This document shows, one piece after another, positions 1 through 9,400 of a DNA stretch of 64,000 bases. The first letter of the stretch is position 1. Each line of letters starts with the position of its first letter. The notes below the pieces were generated by a model. It did no database searches, was not told where the DNA came from, and was given only the letters and a program-made list of their open reading frames with translations. Position numbers and translations under genes: made by a program. Where the stretch lies: the NCBI RefSeq assembly GCF_037975245.1, contig NC_092566.1, forward strand, positions 12,951,001 through 13,015,000, in the 5' to 3' direction. This stretch comes from Apostichopus japonicus (Eukaryota; Echinodermata; Holothuroidea; Aspidochirotida; Stichopodidae).

Positions 1-279
1 CCATGCCTCGTGTAGTTTGTCTTGCTAGAGATTGGCCCGTTCAGCTGACCTAACTGCAAATGCCAGAAAGACAAATATTGTTTGCAAAACTACGAGACTT
101 TATGAGCAAGGTAGAATAGTTTTCTGATTTTCTCGTTTTTACACATAAAGTTGAAGATTTCCACTTGAAAAATCATAGCTTTCATGTTTGGACTTTTATG
201 GTAGGTCCTTTGTTGATGTAGGATTAATTAACTAATTAAATGAATTAAAGTAATTAACACAATTGTTGTTTAATTTTAG

Positions 280-462
280 TAACGGCGTGTCTTCCTCTTC
301 CACGAATTGGTCGGTTAAATGTTCGCTGTACGAACGGTAACATCATTTCATCAAGATGTGATTTTGACTGTCCATATGGATATGAATTAGTCGGCGGAGA
401 AGCGTCTACAACCTGTTCGGTAAACGCCACCTGGTCTCCTGCGACGTTTCCTATCTGTCGAA
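280..462 (+). CDS. CCP/sushi exon, tandem copy 1
   Basis: 183-bp exon, acceptor ATTTTAG before 280 and donor GTAAGC at 463, phase 1-1. It encodes one CCP of about 60 residues with six cysteines in selectin-type spacing: ACLPLP, VRCTNG, SSRCDFDCPYGYELVGG, TTCSVNATW and PICR. The conserved Gly-Tyr and Trp of the fold are present. It is the first of three almost identical copies. Confidence 0.85.
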
Positions 463-3400
463 GTAAGCACCAAAATGAGAAATTAACATTGATGTTCTGT
501 TCCTAAAATACAGATTTCAGTTTACCCGTGGTGTCAGTGAGTCCTTTTGTCTGAGTCCCAAATACTTTCAAGTACTTAAGGTTCCTAGTACCACATTACA
601 GTTTTTTGATATCCGACTACCAAATACAAGTCTCAGTAATCATCGTCTAGTAAACCAATACAGAGTACGAACTATAGTTAATGGTTGTTGTTATTGAAGG
701 TAATTTAAGGTCAGAAGATCATTTCGAGCACTCTTAATTAATATCACTTTAGCCTATACAGGAACATTACGCTTTCCCACAATGCACAGATATTGCGTAC
801 AACCTTTGTACAGTTGTGCCCGAAATGTTCAACAGGAGCTGAGGCATGTATTTTTAGGCAACATTACTTCTGTAGAATATGGAATGCAAAAATGTTGTGG
901 AATCGTATTTTCATCGTCAAGAGAAGAAAATTGAATATATGTCTTACTTTGTATGTAAAAGACCCATATTGAGTCAATGAAGCCTGCTGTTTGTAGTCGA
1001 GGTCAAAGATCAGAGTTGAAACTGATATGTAAACCTCGTGTAAAACTTGAATGTCTCATATTATATCGACGTAGCGTATTGTTTTTATTGAAGGTCAAAG
1101 GTCATTAGTAGGTTAGAAGAGGTCAAAATATAAACACGAAGGGACCTTGGTGGATTCTCAGTTTGGCCGGGGTGTAGCCGCGGATGCCTTACATTGGTTA
1201 TATGAAGTTCGGTGTTATATAGTGAATATCAAAGGTCATATGAAGACCTGATAGGTCAACATGTGAAAACCTTGTTCGTATATCTCAAGATGGTAACTTG
1301 GGTAGTTTTCATTCAGTATGAGCCTATGAGGATGTCTCATAGAGTAAACAATCCTCATAATTCGTACAGAATGCATGCACATGTTCAGTGGAGATCAGAG
1401 GTTATTTAAGCGCAACAGTACATAAGCGGGAAATCTCGCATTCCCTCAAGAGGGGTAAGTTCAATTATATCTGATATCTAAAGTAAAAAAAAAAAAATTT
1501 AAAACAACAAAAACTTAAAAACCTCAATGCTTTTTTTCGTTTGTCTGGGGTTATAAGTACTTGTAAAGCACCGTACTTGTCCAGAGTGATGTTGCCTTTG
1601 TAGACGCACTGCTATCCTCAAGGGCGTAGGAACCGGGGGGCTGGGGGCGCCAGCCCCCCCCCCCAGTGAAAAATGTGGAGGGGGGCGGACCACCAAATTG
1701 CATCTAAGGCCAGCTGAAAATACAAAATTAAGTTTACAAAATGGAGTAGGTATTGAAATGTGCTATATTGCACCAAATTGCATCTGAGGCCACCTGGAAA
1801 TGCAAAATTTTCCAAAGGGGAGGGGGACACCCCCTCCCATTACACCTTAGATCTTGTCGTTTTATTCATGTTTGAGTCAAAATTGAAAACTTTTAAAATC
1901 TCTCTAATAATACAACTTTGAGATACAGTGATGTTTAAAATACATCCCTCATAAAATTCTTGTCATATTTTAGGTCCCTTCTTGAAAGAAAAAAGCAGTT
2001 ATTAGTATAAACGAATATTCTTTCTGTTTTTCTTCCCATTTGAAGGACATTAGATTCTACGGTAGTCGTTGAGACTACATATATAAACGTCGGGATGTAC
2101 TATTAGTTCTTATAAATTTTTTATCACTTTAAAAGGGTATTGAAGTCAGGTGAAAATGCCAGAAAGTCATATTTGAATGTTGGACGGATTAATGAAACTT
2201 TATATTTGTGCCTCAAATGGAACATTTTTTTTAAGACCATTAACCTTGTGGTATTAGTCAATTTGAGTCAACATTGAGAACTTTAAAATCTCTCTAAAAA
2301 TACAAATTTTGGATACAGCGATGTTCAAAATACATCCCTAATAAAATACTTGTCGTATTTTTGGTGACCCTTCATGAAAGAAAAGCGAATTATAAGTAAA
2401 ACAAATATTTTTTTTCTGTTTTTCTTTCCATTGAAGGACATTATAAAATGTTCAACTTACATCCCTGATATAATTCTAGTCAGATTTTAGATCCCTTCTT
2501 AAACACAAACAATTATTATAGTATAAACAAATATATTCTTTTTGTTTTTCGTTCCATTTGAAGGACATTAGACTCTTCGGTGGTCGTTGAGAAGTCAGAG
2601 ATGGATTCCTAAATTTGAAATCTGTAACAGATTTACGATACTACGATGTTTAATTTACATTGCTGAAAAATGTTGTAATATTTTATGTCCCTTCTTTAAA
2701 AAAAAAAACAGTTATTAGTATAAAAATATATTATTTCTGTTTGAAGACATTAGACTCTACGGTAGTCGTTGAGAAGTCAGAGAAAAATTTATGACAAATT
2801 TATGACAAAATTATGAGATCTCTTCATTAAACAAACAATTATTTCATTTAAAGATAAACACGAAGAGACCTTGGAGGATTTCCCTTCTTTGTTTGGTCAT
2901 TGTCCCGAGCCATGGACAATCCAATCAACTTCAAGATTTAAGAGGGTTTGGTGGAGTGCTCCTTCAGTTCGCCCCAATCTCGTCAGTGCTGTGCGGTAAG
3001 GTTGTGTATCATCGTTAAGAAGTGGTGTGGAGTGGTCTGGAGTAGTGTGGAGTGGTGTGGAGTGATGTGGTGTGGTGTTGAGTGGTGTGGTGTGGTGTGG
3101 AATGGTGCTGCGTGGTGTTGAGTGGTGTTGAGTGGTGTGGAGTGGAGTGGTGTGGAGTGGTGTAGAGTGGTGTGGAGTGGTGTGGTGGGGGCTGGGTTAG
3201 GTATATAATATACTTGGATAAAGAGCTAAGCCTTGATCAATACCACATTCAGAGATCAGATCGAAATCATTACTAACAATGCAATCAAAATATTTATCAA
3301 ATCACAAAACAACATTGTGGGAAAATATGCGTAAAAAGGTGGAACGTTTCCTCGAAATTTATTTCAGATTGCATGAATTGGAAAGTTTTTAAATATGAAG

Positions 3401-6400
3401 AAATATTTTGAAGATACATACAATTTTGCCTCAGGTAGCGCCTGCGAGGGACTTACTCAGTGTTTACTCAGTGTACTAATATTTAATGTACGATAGTGTA
3501 ACATCACTAATGATTAGCCGAAAGGCCTCACACATCGGGTATCATAGATTAGTAGCAAATCTAAAATCCATCTAAAGCTTGGTCTATCAGATGGATATCT
3601 GGCCCTCCACCCCCTGTACCCTATATCTAAGGTTAATCTTGCTCCGTTTGAGTCGTACTAGAAGGCAGCCATTTTGTCAGAGTATTGCAATTATTAAAGT
3701 ATAGTCTAAATTCACTTAAATTTACCAGTTATTTCATGTAATTTCTAGTTAAGTTGATTGTTCATTTTATTAGTGATATATGCGTAAAAGTTGATATTGG
3801 GAAGACATAAAGATGGCGACTTCACTGTTTACTTGTTTCAGGAGATATGGTTTGCCTTCCGGATCACTATTTGAAGCAGGAGAACACTTAATAATCTATT
3901 TTGCAGCGGGTTTTGATGGGTCGAATTCCACTTGTGAGGTGACTTTTACCGTGGAAGGTACGTCCAAGGCACAGTGTACTTATTAGAGATGTGTAGCTTA
4001 CTATATGCATACGTGTAATAAATACCTCTTTTTAAAGTTCTACAGTTCCTCGTCATATTTTCGATAACTGTCAGAAGCAGAAGCAGGAAGTTAATCAAAG
4101 CCTATAGTAAAACTAAGGCAGTATCTTGAAGAGCTCACCCCATGCCTCGTGTAGTTTGTCTTGCTAGAGATTGGCCCGTTCAGCTGACCTAACTGCAAAT
4201 GCCAGAAAGACAAAAATTGTTTGCAAAACTACGAGACTTTATGAGCAAGGTAGAATAGTTTTCTGATTTTCTCGTTTTTACACATAAAGTTGAAGATTTC
4301 CACTTGAAAAATCATAGCTTTCATGTTTGGACTTTTATGGTAGGTCCTTTGTTGATGTAGGATTAATTAACTAATTAAAATGAATTAAAGTAATTAACAC
4401 AATTTTTTTTTATTTTAGTAACGGCGTGTCTTCCTCTTCCACGAATTGGTCGGTTAAATGTTCGCTGTACGAACGGTAACATCATTTCATCAAGATGTGA
4501 TTTTGACTGTCCATATGGATATGAATTAGTCGGCGGAGAAGCGTCTACAACCTGTTCGGTAAACGCCACCTGGTCTCCTGCGACGTTTCCTGTCTGTCGA
4601 AGTAAGCACCAAAATGAGAAATTTACATTGATGTTCTGTTCCTAAAATACAGATTTCAGTTTACCCGTGGTGTCAGTGAGTCCTTTTGTCTGAGTCCCAA
4701 ATACTTTCAAGTACTTAAGGTTCCTAGTACCACATTACAGTTTTTTGATATCCGACTACCAAATACAAGTCTCAGTAATCATCGTCTAGTAAACCAATAC
4801 AGAGTACGAACTATAATGGTTAATGGTTGTTGTTATTGAAGGTAATTTAAGGTCAGAAGATCATTTCGAGCACTCTTAATTAATATCACTTTAGCCTATA
4901 CAGGAACATTACGCTTTCCCACAATGCACATGTATTGCGTACAACCTTTGTACAGTTGTGCCCGGAATGTTCAACAGGAGCTGAGGCATGTATTTTTAGG
5001 CAACATTTACTTCTGTAGAATATGGAATGCAAAAATGTTGTGGAATCGTATTTTCATCGTCAAGAGAAGAAAATTGAATATATGTTTTACTTTGTATGTA
5101 AAAGACCCATATTGAGTCAATGAAGCCTGCTGTTTGTAGTCGAGGTCAAAGATCAGAGTTGAAACTGATATGTAAACCTCGTGTAAAACTTGAATGTCTC
5201 ATATTATATCGACGTAGCGTATTGTTTTTATTGAAGGTCAAAGGTCATTAGTAGGTTAGAAGAGGTCAAAATATAAACACGAAGGGACCTTGGTGGATTC
5301 TCAGTTTGGCCGGGGTGTAGCCGCGGATGCCTTACATTGGTTATATGAAGTTCGGTGTTATATAGTGAATATCAAAGGTCATATGAAGACCTCATAGGTC
5401 AACATGTGAAAACCTTGTTCGTATATCTCAAGATGGTAACTTGGGTGGTTCTCATTCAGTATGAGCCTATGAGGATGTCTCATAGAGTAAACAATCCTCA
5501 TAATTCGTAAAGAATGCATGCACATGTTCAGTGGAGATCAGAGGTTATTTAAGCGCAACAGTACATAAGCGGGAAATCTCGCATTCCCTCAAGAGGGGTA
5601 AGTTCAATTATATCTGATATCTAAAGTAAAAAAAAAAAGAATTTAAAACAACAAAAACTTAAAAACCTCAATGCTTTTTTTCGTTTGTCTGGGGTTATAA
5701 GTACTTGTAAAGCACCGTACTTGTCCAGAGTGATGTTGCCTTTGTGCACGCACTGCTATCCTCAAGGGCGTAGGAACCGGGGGGCTGGGGGCGCCAGCCC
5801 CCCCCCCCCCAGTGAAAAGTGTGGAGAGGGGCGGACCACCAAATTGCATCTAAGGCCATGTGAAAATACAAAATTAAGTTTACAAAATGGAGTAGGTATT
5901 GAAATGTGCTATATTGCACCAAATTGCATCTGAGGCCACCTGGAAATGCAAAATTTTCCAAAGGGGAGGGGGACACCCCCTCCCATTACACCTTAGATCT
6001 TGTCGTTTTATTCATGTTTGAGTCAAAATTGAAAACTTTTAAAATCTCTCTAATAATACAACTTTGAGATACAGTGATGTTTAAAATACATCCCTCATAA
6101 AATTCTTGTCATATTTTAGGTCCCTTCTTGAAAGAAAAAAGCAGTTATTAGTATAAACGAATATTCTTTCTGTTTTTCTTCCCATTTGAAGGACATTAGA
6201 TTCTACGGTAGTCGTTGAGACTACATATATGAACGTCGGGATGTACTATTAGTTCTTATAAATTTTTTATCACTTTAAAAGGGTATTGAAGTCAGGTGAA
6301 AATGCCAGAAAGTCATATTTGAATGTTGGACGGATTAATGAAACTTTATATTTGTGCCTCAAATGGAACATTTTTTTAAGACCATTAACCTTGTGGTATT

Positions 6401-9400
6401 AGTCAATTTGAGTCAACATTGAAAACTTTAAAATCTCTCTAAAAATACAAATTTTGGATACAGCGATGTTCAAAATACATCCCTAATAAAATACTTGTCG
6501 TATTTTTGGTGACCCTTCATGAAAGAAAAGCGAATTATAAGTAAAACAAATATTTTTTTTCTGTTTTTCTTTCCATTGAAGGACATTATAAAATGTTCAA
6601 CATACATCCCTGATATAATTCTAGTCAGATTTTAGATCCCTTCTTAAACACAAACAATTATTATAGTATAAACAAATATATTCTTTTTGTTTTTCGTTCC
6701 ATTTGAAGGACATTAGACTCTTCGGTGGTCGTTGAGAAGTCAGAGATGGATTCCTAAATTTGAAATCTGTAACAGATTTACGATACTACGATGTTTAATT
6801 TACATTGCTGAAAAATGTTGTAATATTTTATGTCCCTTCTTTAAAAAAAAAAAACAGTTATTAGTATAAAAATATATTATTTCTGTTTGAAGACATTAGA
6901 CTCTACGGTAGTCGTTGAGAAGTCAGAGAAAAATTTATGACAAATTTATGACAAAATTATGAGATCTCTTCATTAAACAAACAATTATTTCACTTTAATT
7001 ATTACACACAAAAGTAAGCTTAATTCATGAAACTTCATATTTGTGGCTGAAATTAACATTCCTCTAATACTAGACAGTCTTATGGTTTTATCAATTTTGA
7101 GTAACAATTAAAATTAATAATTAGCAGACGAAACGGGTCGGAAATAAATTGATATTTTTGATATTGGATAGCCTGCTTAGGTTTATATCACGGTGTGATC
7201 TCAGGCTGATATCAGAAGGTTTTTCCCATCCGCCAAACTAGGCATCAACGAGATTTAGTCCTTCATTTTTCCTACTCATTTCCGAATGAGAAAAAAAAAT
7301 CTCATTTGGAGCACCAAATTGGAACAAAATTATATACAAAATGGAGTGGGTGGGTTGAAGTGTGCTATATTGCACAAGATTGCATCTGAGGCCACCTGCA
7401 AATGCAAAAAAAAATCCAAAATCCAAAATCCTTAGACCCCTCCCCCAGGCCGGCCATCAGTCTTCATGTGGTATGTCTCGCTAGAGGTTGGCCCGTTCAG
7501 CTGACCTAACTGCAAAAGCCAGAAAGACAAAAATTGTTTGCAAAACTACGAGACTTTATGAGCAAGGTAGAATAGTTTTCTGATTTTCTCGTTTTTACAC
7601 ATGAAGTTGATGATTTCCACTTGAAATATCATAGCTTTAATGTTTGGACTTTAATGGTAGGTCCTTTGTTGATGTAGGATTAATTAAAGTAATTAACACA
7701 ATTGTTGTTTGATTTTAGTAATGGCGTGTCTTCCTCTTCCACGAATTGGTCGGTTAAATGTTCGCTGTACGAACGGTAACATCATTTCATCAAGATGTGA
7801 TTTTGACTGTCCATATGGATATGAATTAGTCGGCGGAGAAGCGTCTACAACCTGTTCGGTAAACGCCAGCTGGTCTCCTGCGACGTTTCCTATCTGTCGA
7901 AGTAAGCACCAAAATGAGAAATTAACATTGATGTTCTGTTCCTTAAATACAGATTTCAGTTTACCCGTGGTGTCAGTGAGTCATTTTGTCTGAGTCCCAA
8001 ATACTTTCAAGTACTTAAGGTTCCTAGTACCACATTACAGTTTTTTGATATCCGACTACCAAATACAAGTCTCAGTAATCATCGTCTAGTAAACCAATAC
8101 AGAGTACGAACTATAGTTAATGGTTGTTGTTATTGAAGGTAATTTAAGGTCAGAAGATCATTTCGAGCACTCTTAATTAATATCACTTTAGCCTATACAG
8201 GAACATTACGCTTTCCCACAATGCACAGATATTGCGTACAACCTTTGTACAGTTGTGCCCGGAATGTTCAACAGGAGCTGAGACATGTATTTTTAGGCAA
8301 CATTACTTCTGTAGAATATGGAATGCAAAAATGTTGTGGAATCGTATTTTCATCGTCAAGAGAAGAAAATTGAATATATGTCTTACTTTGTATGTAAAAG
8401 ACCCATATTGAGTCAATGAAGCCTGCTGTTTGTAGTCGAGGTCAAAGATCAGAGTTGAAACTGATATGTAAACCTCGTGTAAAACTTGAATGTCTCATAT
8501 TATATCGACGTAGCGTATTGTTTTTATTGAAGGTCAAAGGTCATTAGTAGGTTAGAAGAGGTCAAAATATAAACACGAAGGGACCTTGGTGGATTCTCAG
8601 TTTGGCCTGGGTCTAGCCGCGGATGCCTTACATTGGTTATATGAAGTTCGGTGTTATATAGTGAATATCAAAGGTCATATGAAGACCTCATAGGTCAACA
8701 TGTGAAAACCTTGTTCGTATATCTCAAGATGGTAACTTGGGTGGTTCTCATTCAGTATGAGCCTATGAGGATGTCTCATAGAGTAAACAATCCTCATAAT
8801 TCGTACAGAATGCATGCACATGTTCAGTGGAGATCAGAGGTTATTTAAGCGCAAGAGTACATAAGCGGGAAATCTCGCATTCCCTCAAGAGGGGAAACTT
8901 CAGTTATATTTGATATCTAAAATTTAAAAAAAAAAAAATTAAAACAACAAAAACTTAAAAACCTCAATGCTTTTTTCGTTTGTCTGGGGTTATAAGTGCT
9001 TGTAAAGCACCGTACTTGTCCAGAGTGATGTTGCCTTTGTGGACGCACTGCTATCCTTACGCATGCAACGTACTTGTACATCTCGTTATTTTCTTCAGTA
9101 ATCTACCAATACTTTGTCATATTTATATCATCAGATCCAGTCGTTCTTTATTGATTTTCAGTTGTTATATGTCCGAGTCTCCACCCGCCAAGAAACAGCA
9201 TAATGAGGTGCAGCAGCACTTACTTGCGACAGGGAACGTACTGCTTGTTTACATGCGTAGCCGGATACCAAAGGAGCGGAAGTGATTTGCGAAAGTGTGT
9301 TGCACGAAATTGGACAGGAACACCCACAATATGTGAAGGTTTGACTTTTATCGAACAAAATGTCGAGTTTTCTATTTTCCGTTGTTTTTAAGTTGCGAGT

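Larger units (their letters stand above)
1..2857 (+). repeat. Segmental tandem duplication, copy 1 (carries CCP exon)
   Basis: Bases 1 to about 2857 recur at 4140 to about 6995 at a constant offset of 4139 bp (small indels later), with only scattered substitutions by eye. The block contains the CCP exon, its introns, a MITE insertion at 1619 and an AT-rich degenerate repeat. The left boundary is the window edge, so copy 1 may start earlier. Confidence 0.9.
4140..6995 (+). repeat. Segmental tandem duplication, copy 2
   Basis: Near-identical to 1-2857 and begins CCATGCCTCGTGTAG as copy 1 does. Homology ends near 6995, where copy 1 continues into an unrelated 1.28-kb stretch (about 2858-4139). 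It includes CCP exon 4419-4601, a MITE at 5763 and the AT-rich array at about 6000-6995. Confidence 0.9.
7463..9058 (+). repeat. Segmental tandem duplication, copy 3
   Basis: Homologous to copy 2 at an offset of about 3300 bp, slightly more diverged than copies 1 and 2 are from each other. Homology ends at GCTATCCT (about 9058), which is exactly where the MITE begins in copies 1 and 2. Copy 3 therefore carries the uninterrupted site. Confidence 0.88.

Noticed and set aside
1212-1409. 65-codon frame repeated at 8651
   Set aside because: Intronic sequence repeated by the segmental duplication; the frame is broken in copy 2 and has no domain.
5685-5976. Overlapping open frames on both strands
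   Set aside because: They fall in the GC-rich MITE and its flank, with no splice context or domain.
7709-7993. Gene start at the ATG of 7721 or upstream
   Set aside because: The ATG arises from ACG to ATG inside CCP exon copy 3; the real frame enters from the splice acceptor at 7718.
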